In this document: piece after piece, positions 25,109 to 35,400 of the stretch | How the letters are laid out: each line of letters starts with the position of its first letter | Position numbering within the stretch: position 1 is the first letter of the stretch | NCBI GenBank assembly: GCA_031256775.1 | Contig: JAIRPX010000072.1 | Span: forward strand, 1-47,415 | DNA from: Dysgonamonadaceae bacterium | GTDB taxonomy: Bacteria; Bacteroidota; Bacteroidia; Bacteroidales; Azobacteroidaceae | DNA: 47,415 nt | Direction of reading: 5' to 3' | The notes under the pieces: generated by a model | The model's database searches: none | Told to the model about the DNA's origin: nothing | Seen by the model: only the letters and a program-made list of their open reading frames with translations | Position numbers and translations under genes: made by a program

Positions 25109-27049
25109 ATGAAAAATCAATTCAAATACTGGATTTTATTCCTTATACCGCTTGCTTTTGCTTCTTGCGAAGATTATCTGAATCACTACCTGAAAGATCA
25201 AATATCGCTGGAAGAAACATTTGCAACAAGAGAGGGAGTTGAAAGATATTTGGCGAATGTTTATTCTTTCCTTCCAAACGATTACGAACAGGTTGACGCC
25301 AATACTTCCACAACAAGCCGCTCGGACGAAGCTTATTTTTCGTGGACAACATGGGTCAACTATCTGAAATTCAACAACGGTTCATGGACGCCTGAAACGC
25401 CAAACTATCACAATTGGGAAAGATATTACAAGGGCATCAATCAGGCTTCCATCTTTATGGAAAACATAGATTTATGTTTGGAAATATCGTCAACCGCAAG
25501 GGAGCAAATGAAATCTGAAGCGCGTTTTTTACGGGCATATTACTATCTTATGCTGGTACAGCAGTATGGTCCTGTTTTTGTCTGGGGCGACCGCTTATCG
25601 GATGAAAACATCGACTGCAACACGGTTGACCGTCATCCTATGGATTCATGCATCAATTTTATTGACGGCGAAATGCAAAAAGCCGCTCTTTCCCTTTCAT
25701 TAACAACCAACGGTAGCGAATGGATGGGACAGGCGACAAAAGGTATTGCACTGGCTGCCCGCGCACGACTATGGCTGTATGCTGCACGTCCCCTGTATAA
25801 TGGCTGTACATGGTATGTGGGAATGAAAAATTATTATGGCGATTTCCTTTTTCCTCAAACGCCTAATCCCGTGAAATGGCGAAAAGCGGCAGAAGCAGCA
25901 TGGGAAGTTATAAACCTCTCATCAGACGGCATTAATCCTCTGTATAAACTGTATGCGACTTCCGACGCCGATTCTATTACAAGAGCAAACCGCTCATATT
26001 CGGGAGTTTATTTTACGCCATGGAATACGGAAATTATTTTCGGACGCTGGGAAGGCGACGGAGCTTCCTGGAATAGAAGGGCTTTGCCGCCTGAAATAGG
26101 TCTGAACTACGCTTATGGAGGATATTCGCCTTCGATGAAACTTGTGGATACATATCCCATGCAGGCTACTGGAAGATTTCCTGTTACAGGATATGAACGC
26201 GACGGCTATCCTGTTATTGATCCTTTGTCGGGATACAGGGAAGAAGGTTTTACGGAAAACTACGTTCATCCTTTCGACGGCGACGATAACGGTAGCTTGA
26301 AGATAAAGGCGCACAACAGTTGCGTAGGACGCGACGCACGTTTCTATACTTCCGTGTTTTTTAGCGGCATGTATTGGATTAACAAGAAATTCGTCAGGGA
26401 AAGAAAGGCTGCCGGAGCTATTGGCGGACAACCGGTAACTTTCCATATTACAGGAACTTCGCCTTTTTCAAATAAAACGGGAGACTACGTGAAAAACGGC
26501 TATCTTTTTCGACGTCTAACCAATCCAAATTCTGATACGCAGTCGGGGGCATGGGGAAACTATTCATGGGCTTATATACGCCTGGCGGAAATTTTCCTCA
26601 GTTATGCCGAAGCGTGGATAATGATGGACGAATCGGATCGCGACGCACTTAAAACAGCCGGTTATGCTTCAGGAATCGAATACTGGAACAAGATAAGGGA
26701 ACGGGTCAGCCTGAACAAGATAGAGAACGCATATCCCGAAATAAATTTCAATGATTATTCTTCGGTCAATCAGAAAAAAATGATTGATCTCTTGCTGAAA
26801 GAAAGAATGGTGGAAATGGCTTATGAAAATCTCCGCTATTACGACATTCGCCAGTGGATGATGGGCGAAAAGGAAAGTAACGGTCCCAGATATGGAAGGA
26901 ATTTACTGGCAAACAGTTATGAAGATTCGTGGACGCGAACTTCTAAAATATGTTTCCCCATTGTATGCCTGAAAAAGCATCACCTTTTCCCGATATATCA
27001 GGGACAGATAAATGAAATGAGAAACATAACTCAAAATTACGGATGGTAA
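25109..27049 (+). CDS. SusD/RagB-family glycan-binding lipoprotein
   Basis: This 646-residue surface lipoprotein has lipobox FASC, with the acylated Cys at residue 20. The SusD core is clear: an N-terminal TPR-like helical region with SEARFLRAYYYLMLVQQYG, aromatic-rich loops, and a C-terminal segment with RLAEIFLSYAEAW and ERMVEMAYENLRYYDIRQW. It caps SusC and captures glycan. It is 12 bp downstream of susC and longer than classic SusD (about 550), consistent with extra binding loops. Confidence 0.96.
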   Translation: MKNQFKYWILFLIPLAFASCEDYLNHYLKDQISLEETFATREGVERYLANVYSFLPNDYEQVDANTSTTSRSDEAYFSWTTWVNYLKFNNGSWTPETPNYHNWERYYKGINQASIFMENIDLCLEISSTAREQMKSEARFLRAYYYLMLVQQYGPVFVWGDRLSDENIDCNTVDRHPMDSCINFIDGEMQKAALSLSLTTNGSEWMGQATKGIALAARARLWLYAARPLYNGCTWYVGMKNYYGDFLFPQTPNPVKWRKAAEAAWEVINLSSDGINPLYKLYATSDADSITRANRSYSGVYFTPWNTEIIFGRWEGDGASWNRRALPPEIGLNYAYGGYSPSMKLVDTYPMQATGRFPVTGYERDGYPVIDPLSGYREEGFTENYVHPFDGDDNGSLKIKAHNSCVGRDARFYTSVFFSGMYWINKKFVRERKAAGAIGGQPVTFHITGTSPFSNKTGDYVKNGYLFRRLTNPNSDTQSGAWGNYSWAYIRLAEIFLSYAEAWIMMDESDRDALKTAGYASGIEYWNKIRERVSLNKIENAYPEINFNDYSSVNQKKMIDLLLKERMVEMAYENLRYYDIRQWMMGEKESNGPRYGRNLLANSYEDSWTRTSKICFPIVCLKKHHLFPIYQGQINEMRNITQNYGW

Positions 27050-27076
27050 ATACAATTATTTTAAAACTGAAAAATC

Positions 27077-28438
27077 ATGAAACGAACAGTGTTTTACTTA
27101 TGCGCTCTTTTACCGGCGCTTGCTTTTCTTGGATGCGAAGATAACCGGATGCAGGGAATGATTGATGACAGGGTGTGCCTGCTGAAATCTGATTATTTGC
27201 AGGTTCCGGTCATCAATTTTGGCGTTTACGAATATCCTGTCGTCGTATCGAAGGGAGGCATAAAAGATCAGGAAGCAGTGGTATCTTTCAAGGTCAACAA
27301 AAATTACCTTGACGAATATAATGATTTGTACGATGCTTCCCTGGAACTGCTTCCGGAAGACTGTTACAAAATGCCCCCTACCCTGACTATTAAGGGCGAG
27401 GAACTTACAGGAACGGTAAAAATAATTTTTAACACGCAAAAAATATATGATTTGCAACAGTCGAAAGAACATTATGTTTTGCCGTTAGAAATCGTTTCTG
27501 AAAATGGAATAGCAATTTATTCCGGTAAAAACTATGTAATTCTGTCTGTTATAGTGGAAGAAGCGACTATTGGATTTTACAAGTCCGGATTTACCACAGC
27601 GATGAATTTCACGCCTGGAGATCCGGATGAAATAGAAGGATATACGGAAATCGACCTGAATTATACTGTCGATCATAACGTTATGTTCCAGTTGCAGGTT
27701 GCAGCCGACAGCCTGGAGCGCTACAATCAAATGAATGTTTCGAACTACAAACTCCTGCCTGCCGACGCTTATGTCCTGAATCAGGAAGAATGGCGTGTGG
27801 AAGCCGGTGAAAAAACGGCGAAAATATCTTACAGGATACTGCGGAATAAATTGGTGAACAGCATGGGCGCGCCCAATCTTGACGAATATGTTTTGCCGTT
27901 ACGCATTTCCGAAGTATCTGCATACAAAATTCATCCGCTGACGGCTGTTCAGATGCTCCATTTTTCATATACCGTGAAAGAATTTGAGAAAACAGGATGG
28001 AATATAACCGGCTACAATTCATGCGATAACACGTATCTCCCCGAAAATATTATTGATGGAAATACCGCCACCTTCTGGCGATCGCAAACTGATGCTGCTT
28101 TAATGAAACCGCTGGCGGAAGAGCCTTATTTTATCAGTTTCGACATGTTAAGCAACAAATCAATTTGCCAGATTAAAATAAACCAGAGAACGGGAAATTC
28201 CGGCAACAGGAATCTTAAAGTCGGCTATTTTGAATACAGCACGGAAGAAACTGACTGGACAAAATTGCAGGGTTCCGATTTTGTGTGGAGCAACCGCGCC
28301 GATACTGTTCAGTACGTGAACATAGCGCCAACCGTAGCCCGCAACTTAAAGATAGTCATGACCGAAGGGTTCAGCGAACTTGTTCAGGGAAAATATGTAA
28401 TCACTCTCAGCGAACTAACCGTATCGGGATATGAATAA
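27077..28438 (+). CDS. Surface glycan-binding lipoprotein with DUF1735 and F5/8 type C domains
   Basis: This 453-residue lipoprotein has lipobox FLGC. Two DUF1735 (BT_3987-like) immunoglobulin-like modules occupy roughly residues 35-300. A discoidin-type carbohydrate-binding domain (F5/8C or CBM32-like) starts near 307 with GYNSC and IDGNTATFWRSQ. Proteins of this layout commonly follow SusD and help hold glycans on the cell surface. It is 27 bp after the susD gene. No catalytic residues are apparent, so it is read as a binding protein. Confidence 0.88.
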   Translation: MKRTVFYLCALLPALAFLGCEDNRMQGMIDDRVCLLKSDYLQVPVINFGVYEYPVVVSKGGIKDQEAVVSFKVNKNYLDEYNDLYDASLELLPEDCYKMPPTLTIKGEELTGTVKIIFNTQKIYDLQQSKEHYVLPLEIVSENGIAIYSGKNYVILSVIVEEATIGFYKSGFTTAMNFTPGDPDEIEGYTEIDLNYTVDHNVMFQLQVAADSLERYNQMNVSNYKLLPADAYVLNQEEWRVEAGEKTAKISYRILRNKLVNSMGAPNLDEYVLPLRISEVSAYKIHPLTAVQMLHFSYTVKEFEKTGWNITGYNSCDNTYLPENIIDGNTATFWRSQTDAALMKPLAEEPYFISFDMLSNKSICQIKINQRTGNSGNRNLKVGYFEYSTEETDWTKLQGSDFVWSNRADTVQYVNIAPTVARNLKIVMTEGFSELVQGKYVITLSELTVSGYE

Positions 28439-28461
28439 TAGCTATACTTTACACGGTTTAA

Positions 28462-28565
28462 TTTTGTGCAACGTCATTGCGAGCGTTAGCGAAGCAATCC
28501 TGTTGTAAATAAATAAATTGCAGGATTGCTTCAGGCTTCGCCTGAAGCAATGACGATGCACAAAA
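28462..28565. repeat. REP-like inverted repeat pair
   Basis: Outer arms 28462-28480 and 28547-28565 are complementary at 18 of 19 positions. The right half carries a perfect 12-bp hairpin, 28525-28536 with 28540-28551, closed by a ttc loop. It sits in a 200-bp gap inside the glycan operon and could trim or attenuate the transcript between its two halves. Confidence 0.85.
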
Positions 28566-28638
28566 CCATGCCGTGCAGAGTGTACAACTGAAAACTAACA
28601 GCTAAATAGTATTATTGATAATTTAATATTTAAATTTT

Positions 28639-31158
28639 ATGAAACGTTTATCTTTTTTTGTAACATTCTTTGTACTTCTTTCAGTAACCATGCTGGCAGA
28701 GCCTGGATTTTTCGGAGCAAAACCCGTTTGGGAAAAGAAGGAAGCTCAAAATTTCCCTTTCATGGGGCAACATGTAACCCGGAATATTACATTCGGTATT
28801 CGGGGCGGGCAGAAAAAATTATATGCAGTATCTCGGCTGGATGCGCCGAATATTCATGTAATCAATGCAGAAACAGGAGATTATAATCCTGATGATGTTC
28901 TACTTTATGATGAGCTTGTGGTTCAGGGCGGTCATTTCGTTTTGAGCGCGGCAGGCATTACCGACGACAATATCCTGATTGCATGTTCGATGTCTTCCAA
29001 CCTGTCGGGCGATGTGCAGAGAATATTCAGGGTATATACCTGGGATACAGACGAAAGCGAAGCGCGGCTACTGATCAATGTTGATAATATTGTCGTAATG
29101 TCGGATAACCTTACTCAGGCGACAAATACCAATACCCGCATAGGCGACAAGATGACCGTGACGGGAAGCATGTCTGATGGAACAGCCAAACTGTATTTTC
29201 CTAATTTTGACCTGCAAACATCGGCAAACAATCCAGGTTTGCATCCTACCATTTATGTATTTTCCATGATTCCCGACGGAAACGGAGGATTCAAATTCAA
29301 CGAAACGCCGACTTTAATCGACGTGCCGATCAATAATCTTGCGGGATGCCGCTACGCATCAGTATCCGTGCTTGCCGACGGCTCATATTTCTGGTCGTCG
29401 CAAGGTAATCTGATTTACTATATCAATGCAAACGGTGAAATACAGGCTTATACTTCCGGAGGAATTGTTGGCGCAGAGGATGCTTCTGTCAAATACATCT
29501 GCAAAACAGGAAATGTGGAATATCTTGCCTATTGCAGATCAGATCATCAACGCGCTGAGATTATCAAGGTTATAAACGGCAACGTTTTTGATTGCGTGAG
29601 AATAGGATACAGCGCAAGAATGGCTGATAATAGCAGCTATCCAAATGATAACGGCACCGGCGACCTGGCTCTGGATCTATCTACGCCTGTTCCTACTTTG
29701 TTTGTACTTTGCACTAATCAAGGCATTGGAGCTTATAAATTGATGCCCGTTACGCAGTATGACATGAGCAATAATATTGAAATTGTATGGGAACAGCCCA
29801 CTATTGATTCCGAATATGCACGGTTGCACGATTTTTTGTGGTCGGGAGCTTACAGTGATAATAAGCCTCCTTATGTGACGCGCGATATTGCCCTGGCAAA
29901 TCACGATGGAAAAAAGATTTTGTATGTGATTAATGCCCTGACCTCTGAATATTCCGGACAATTCGGTATTTACGCCATTGACGCACTTACAGGCGAAGTC
30001 ATCAAAAATTCAAATGATGAAAACCTGAAATTGAAATTGCCCGAAGATGCAATTCTGGATCAGGGAAGCCAGCGTATATGGTCGGCAGCAACTACGGAAG
30101 ATGACGTACTGTTGGTTGCCAATGCAGCTTCGGAGGGGAAAAAGTTCAATATTTATGCTTATGAATCATCAACGGCAGATCCGATTCTGGCGCTTTCCTA
30201 CACAGTTCCCGCAGGAGTAAATCTGGGCGATTACGGAAAAATAAGCGTCATCGGCAAATTCAGGGACGGAACAGCTCGCCTTTATGTAACGGATAATACA
30301 TTCACAGGCGATGATGCTGCCGGAACCGTGCAGGCGAAAGTATATGTTTTCTCCATGAAACAGGAGGGCGATCTTATATTTGACGATAGCGATCCTTTGG
30401 TTGTTGCTTTCAATGCGGGCAGCAGCAAATCGGGAAACAGAACATGGTTTCAGAATCTTTGCGTTTCGGCGCTGAAAAACGGTACTTTCCTTTGGGACGA
30501 TACATTCTTCCCCTTGCGTCATGTTGATTTACAGGGAAATGTGAAATCTGAAGTTAATAAAGATCTGCTTCCCGAAAGAGCTAACAACGGAAGATACATC
30601 GGTATTGATGCACAGTCTAACAGGTATGCCGCCTATTTTGAATATCAGTCGGGGAAAGCGGAAATATACAAAAGTCCGGTTGATAATCTTTCCGGCAATG
30701 GCTGCGAAATAATTGCCAATACAAACAGCTATGCCTATAAATCCTATTTCTTTTTTAATGACGGCGACAACTATTATTATGACGTACCGGAAAGCATTGA
30801 AGCTGCCGGAGGAATTGTAATAGACAAGGAAGAAGATGGAAAACCGGTAGTATATCTGATGGCTCAAAACAGGGGGATAGGCGCTTACCGTTTGAAAGAT
30901 ATAACGATAATAGAAGACCCCGTTTTAATAAAGAATCCTGACAGCTCAAACAGGCAAGCAGTTGTTTCTCAATGGGGTGATGTTCTTAAAGTAACAGGCG
31001 TTGACGTTGCATCTATGGAAATATATTCTGCAACAGGTCAGAGGCTGGCAGTTTCAAAACGGGCGGAAATATCCGTAGCCGGACTGCACGGCGTTCTGCT
31101 TGTTAAAGTAAAAACTGTTGCAGGAAATACGGAAGTTTGCAAATGGATTGTAAAATAA
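28639..31158 (+). CDS. Secreted duplicated repeat protein (DUF4623-like) with type IX sorting tail
   Basis: This 839-residue protein has a Sec signal peptide ending near LAEP. Two copies of a module of about 360-380 residues follow. Paired landmarks are VTRNITFGIRGGQKKLYAV with VTRDIALANHDGKKILYVI, YVFSM twice, and GIGAYKL with GIGAYRL. Blade-like repeats suggest a beta-propeller. The last 70 or so residues (MEIYSATGQRLAVS ... VCKWIVK) resemble a type A T9SS C-terminal sorting domain. The DUF4623 name is from memory and tentative. A cell-surface glycan-processing or binding role is inferred from the locus. Confidence 0.8.
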   Translation: MKRLSFFVTFFVLLSVTMLAEPGFFGAKPVWEKKEAQNFPFMGQHVTRNITFGIRGGQKKLYAVSRLDAPNIHVINAETGDYNPDDVLLYDELVVQGGHFVLSAAGITDDNILIACSMSSNLSGDVQRIFRVYTWDTDESEARLLINVDNIVVMSDNLTQATNTNTRIGDKMTVTGSMSDGTAKLYFPNFDLQTSANNPGLHPTIYVFSMIPDGNGGFKFNETPTLIDVPINNLAGCRYASVSVLADGSYFWSSQGNLIYYINANGEIQAYTSGGIVGAEDASVKYICKTGNVEYLAYCRSDHQRAEIIKVINGNVFDCVRIGYSARMADNSSYPNDNGTGDLALDLSTPVPTLFVLCTNQGIGAYKLMPVTQYDMSNNIEIVWEQPTIDSEYARLHDFLWSGAYSDNKPPYVTRDIALANHDGKKILYVINALTSEYSGQFGIYAIDALTGEVIKNSNDENLKLKLPEDAILDQGSQRIWSAATTEDDVLLVANAASEGKKFNIYAYESSTADPILALSYTVPAGVNLGDYGKISVIGKFRDGTARLYVTDNTFTGDDAAGTVQAKVYVFSMKQEGDLIFDDSDPLVVAFNAGSSKSGNRTWFQNLCVSALKNGTFLWDDTFFPLRHVDLQGNVKSEVNKDLLPERANNGRYIGIDAQSNRYAAYFEYQSGKAEIYKSPVDNLSGNGCEIIANTNSYAYKSYFFFNDGDNYYYDVPESIEAAGGIVIDKEEDGKPVVYLMAQNRGIGAYRLKDITIIEDPVLIKNPDSSNRQAVVSQWGDVLKVTGVDVASMEIYSATGQRLAVSKRAEISVAGLHGVLLVKVKTVAGNTEVCKWIVK

Positions 31159-31179
31159 TAATAATTAAATTGTAAAAGT

Positions 31180-32436
31180 ATGCATACAAACCGAAGAGAA
31201 TTTTTAAAAACATTGGGATGTGTTGCAGCTCTGACGATTATTCCCCGTCATGTGCTTGGTAAAGGCTATATTGCCCCAAGCGATCAGTTGACGAAAGGAA
31301 TTATCGGAGTGGGGAATATGGGGCGTGGTCATGTTGACTACGCCTCAACCCGCCTTGTGGCTGTTTGTGATGTTGACAAAAATCACTTGGAGTTAGGGAA
31401 AAAATTAGTTTCCGACAAAATTGCGGCTTATCATGATTTCCGCGATTTGATTTTAGACAAAAACGTTGATATTGTGCATATTGCCACTCCACCTCACTGG
31501 CACGGGATTATGTCGGTAGAAGCGGCTAAAGCAGGCAAAGATGTCTGGTGTGAAAAACCTATGACGCGCACCATCGGCGAGGGTAAACGTGTGATGGAAG
31601 CCATAAAACAAAACGGACGTATGTTCCGCCTGAATACATGGTTTCGCTTTAAGGATAATTTTTACGGTCTCGGAAGTCCGGTTAAACCTTTGAAAAAACT
31701 GGTACAGAGCGGATTGCTTGGCTCGCCGTTAAAAGTAACCATCAGCAAACACACAGGATTCGACTGGAAATTCTACTGGATTGGCAAAGAACACCTTGAT
31801 CCTGAACCTGTTCCAGCAGAATTAGATTATGATTTCTGGTTAGGACCTGCGCCTTATAAACCCTACAATTCACATCGCGTGCATAGCACTTTTCGCGGAT
31901 ACTGGGATTACGACGGTGGCGGCTTGGGCGATATGGGACAGCATTATATTGATCCGGTACAGTATATTCTGGGCAAGGATCATACCAGTCCTGTAAAAGT
32001 GGAAGTTGACGCACCTCAGCAGCATCCTGATGCTATCGGCGTCTGGCGCTCAATTACTTATACCTACGACGACGGTTGCCAGATCGTTCTCTGGGGTGGC
32101 GATTACGGAACTCCCAATACTCCATATATTGCAGGAAGTAAGGGGAATGTGTATAAGAATTTTGTATGCGATATTCCAGACTGGGAAAAGAAACTTGCCG
32201 ATTTTCCCGAACCTGAACCTCAAATCGGTGACTTCCTGGAAAGCGTGAAAACCAGAAAACCGTTTGCTTTGAACGAACAGAACGGATTTCGTTCAGCTAC
32301 TATCGTTAATATGGGGGTTGTGGCGCTACGCTTGAACCGTACTTTGCATTTTGATCCTGTTAAATTAGAATTTATTAACGATGACGCGGCAAATCGTTTG
32401 CTGGATCAGCCGATGCGTTCTCCCTGGATTATTTAA
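31180..32436 (+). CDS. Tat-exported Gfo/Idh/MocA-family oxidoreductase
   Basis: This 418-residue NAD(P)-dependent sugar oxidoreductase begins with a Tat signal (NRREFLKTLG, then a hydrophobic stretch), so it acts in the periplasm with a pre-bound cofactor, as glucose-fructose oxidoreductase does. The Rossmann motif is GIIGVGNMGRGH, and the EKP catalytic motif is at residues 125-127. The C-terminal substrate domain has GGGLGDMGQHYIDP. Family members oxidise sugar hydroxyls, often at C3. Located directly before the DUF1080 protein, it probably makes or uses 3-keto-sugars. Confidence 0.92.
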   Translation: MHTNRREFLKTLGCVAALTIIPRHVLGKGYIAPSDQLTKGIIGVGNMGRGHVDYASTRLVAVCDVDKNHLELGKKLVSDKIAAYHDFRDLILDKNVDIVHIATPPHWHGIMSVEAAKAGKDVWCEKPMTRTIGEGKRVMEAIKQNGRMFRLNTWFRFKDNFYGLGSPVKPLKKLVQSGLLGSPLKVTISKHTGFDWKFYWIGKEHLDPEPVPAELDYDFWLGPAPYKPYNSHRVHSTFRGYWDYDGGGLGDMGQHYIDPVQYILGKDHTSPVKVEVDAPQQHPDAIGVWRSITYTYDDGCQIVLWGGDYGTPNTPYIAGSKGNVYKNFVCDIPDWEKKLADFPEPEPQIGDFLESVKTRKPFALNEQNGFRSATIVNMGVVALRLNRTLHFDPVKLEFINDDAANRLLDQPMRSPWII

Positions 32437-32457
32437 ACACTTAATACAGAATAAAAA

Positions 32458-35400
32458 ATGAAGAAAATTTTTTCAATATTATATATTGCACTACTCTCAA
32501 CAGGAATAATCCTTGCCCAACAGCCGGACAATCGTACTGCAAAAACGATTATTGCAGATGTGCTGGCTCAAATCCCTGCTCAAAATGAACAACAATTTAT
32601 TCAGCAACAGAAAGAACTGATTTCTACTGGAGAAACGGGATTTATTCAGTTGACAAAAATGTTGGAAAGTCCTGATGAAGGGAATAAAGTCAAAATTGAG
32701 TATGTTTTGAGCGGTTTAACTCATTATGTTTCTGCTCAAGGATTGGAAAAAGAGCGTGTTATTATTGTTAATGCTTTTTTGAATTTATTAGACATAATAA
32801 AAGACGTAAATACAAAAGCATTTGTTATCAGTCAGTTAGGAATAGCCGGAAAAGACGAAGCTGTAGCCAAACTGTCTTCTTACCTGAATGACGATTTTTT
32901 ATGCAAGCCTGCTGCTGCAGCTTTGACTTCCATAAACAGTCCCAAGTCGGGAAAGGCACTATTGGATGCGTTAAATACATTGAAATCCAATCGTTTGAAG
33001 GAAAATGTCGTTTTGTCTATTGCCGAAATGCAGTTTACAGAGGCTGAAAAACCTCTGAAAGAACTGTTGAAAACCGACGACGAAAACCTTAAATCTGCAA
33101 TAATAAATGCTTTAAGTCGCGTTGGTTCGAAAGCGTCTTTGCCGGAGCTGGCAAATGCCGCCGAAAAAGTGCATTATACGCCGGAAAAAACAGGAGCTGT
33201 GAACGCTTATGTTTCTCTTATTAAACGTGTTGTAGAACAGGGTGATAGCGACGTAGCAGAAAAGGCGGCGATTGCCCTGTCGAAAAATGCGGAAAAGAAT
33301 AATCAGATTCAAATAAGGGAAGCGGCTCTGCAAATACAGATGGCGGCAAATCCGTCCAAAGTTCCCGCTCTATTGCGTAATGCCTTGAAAGACAAAAGCA
33401 AAGATTACAGAAATGCTGCACTAAATTATGCGTTAGATTATCTTAATGAACCTCTGTGCAGGGAAATAGCCGGTTACCTGAAAAAAGCGGATAAAGAATT
33501 GAAGTTGGATATACTAAACTGGTTTGTAAGTATTTATGATAATCCAAACACAAAAGGCAATCTTGATTCTTCTTATGGGAAAATATTTGCCGAACAACTG
33601 GCTGATAAACAGTTAGACGTAAAAACACTTGCAGCTGCATTACTGGCAAAATCAGGAAACGAAAAAGATATTGCCGCTTTAGCCAAGCTTTTAATTTCTC
33701 AAGACGAACAGGATATTGCGTTAGCAAAAAAAACTCTGCTTTTTACGAAGGGAAATATTGCTCCCGCTATTGCGCCTCTAATGGATACTGCTTCGGATAA
33801 AGGAAAAATAGCCATACTGGAATTGCTGGCAAGCAGGAAATCGGACAAGCAGGCTTCCATCGCTTTCAAATATATAGACAGCTCTTCTCCCGAAGTTAAG
33901 TCGGCTGCTTATGTTGCTTTGAAAGATGTTGTTGGCGAAAAAGATACGGAGTTTTTGTATAAACTTTTATTGCAGGCTAAACCTGAAAATGTTCTTCCGG
34001 TTCAGAAAGCTCTGATTGCCGCCCTGAAAAATATTCCCGTAGAAAAACAGTCAGAAATAGTTCTGAATCAAATAAATAAAACCCCAAAGGATAAATGGAA
34101 ACTTTTCTATAATGTTTTAGCTTCGCAGGACAACAGTAAAACGCTTAATTTTCTTGTTGAACGTTTTAAAACAGGAGATGCAACAGATAAGGAAGCTGCT
34201 TTTCAGGCATTGTTGAGCTTGCAGGGGTTTGAAATTGCTGGCGAATTGCTGGAAATAAGCAAAGACGGCAATGCTTCCGCCTATTCTAAGCGCGCTTTGG
34301 AACGTTATGTTCAGTTAGTTTCAAACCCTGAAATATCCGGGGAAAATCGTCGGCTGTTTTTAACAAATGCGCTCGAATTGGCTAAAACAGACGAATTAAA
34401 GAATGAAATATTGAAACATATCGGGCAAACCGGCTCATTAATAGGACTTTTGCTGGCTGGCGAATATTTGAATCAGCCTGCGTTGCAACAGTCTGCAGCC
34501 AATGCCGTGATGAATATTGCATTAAATAATGCAAACTGCAAAGGAAAAAATGTTAGAGATCTTCTCGTAAAAACAGCTAAAATATTGAATAATCCTGATG
34601 CAGAATACCAGCGCGAAGCTATTCGTAAACATTTGGACAAAATGCCTCAGGAAGAAGGTTTTATATCTGTCTTCAATGGAAAGGATTTGACAGGATGGAA
34701 AGGTCTGGTGAAAAATCCGCTCGTCCGTGCGAAAATGAAACCGGAGGAATTGGCTAAAGAACAAACGAAAGCCGACGAACAAATGCGCAAGGACTGGAAA
34801 GTTGAAAACGGATTGCTGATATTTGACGGGACAGGATACGACAATATCTGTACGGATAAACAATACGGCGATTTTGAAATGTATATCGACTGGAAATTAG
34901 AACCGAGTGCGGAAGCCGACGCCGGCATTTATTTGCGAGGAACGCCTCAGGTGCAGATTTGGAATACGGCACGAACAGACGTTGGCGCACAAGTTGGCTC
35001 AGGAGGTTTATATAACAACAAAAAAAATCCTTCCATACCGCTCAAAGTTGCTGATAATCAGCTTGGAGAATGGAATAATTTTTATATAAAAATGACAGGC
35101 GACAGGGTAACGGTTATTTTTAACGGTCAATTAGTAGTAGATAACATTATCCTTGAAAACTACTGGGACGCATCGCAACCTGTATCTCCTTTTGAACAGA
35201 TTGAACTTCAAGCACATGGAAGTAAAGTTTATTACAGAAACATTTACGTGAAAGCGCTGGAACGTCCAAAAACTTTTGAATTATCGGCAGAAGAAAAAAA
35301 GGAAGGCTACAAAATCTTGTTTGACGGAACTAACATGCACGAGTGGACGGGAAATACGGTCGATTATATTCTGGAAGACGGATGTATTTCCATGCACCCA

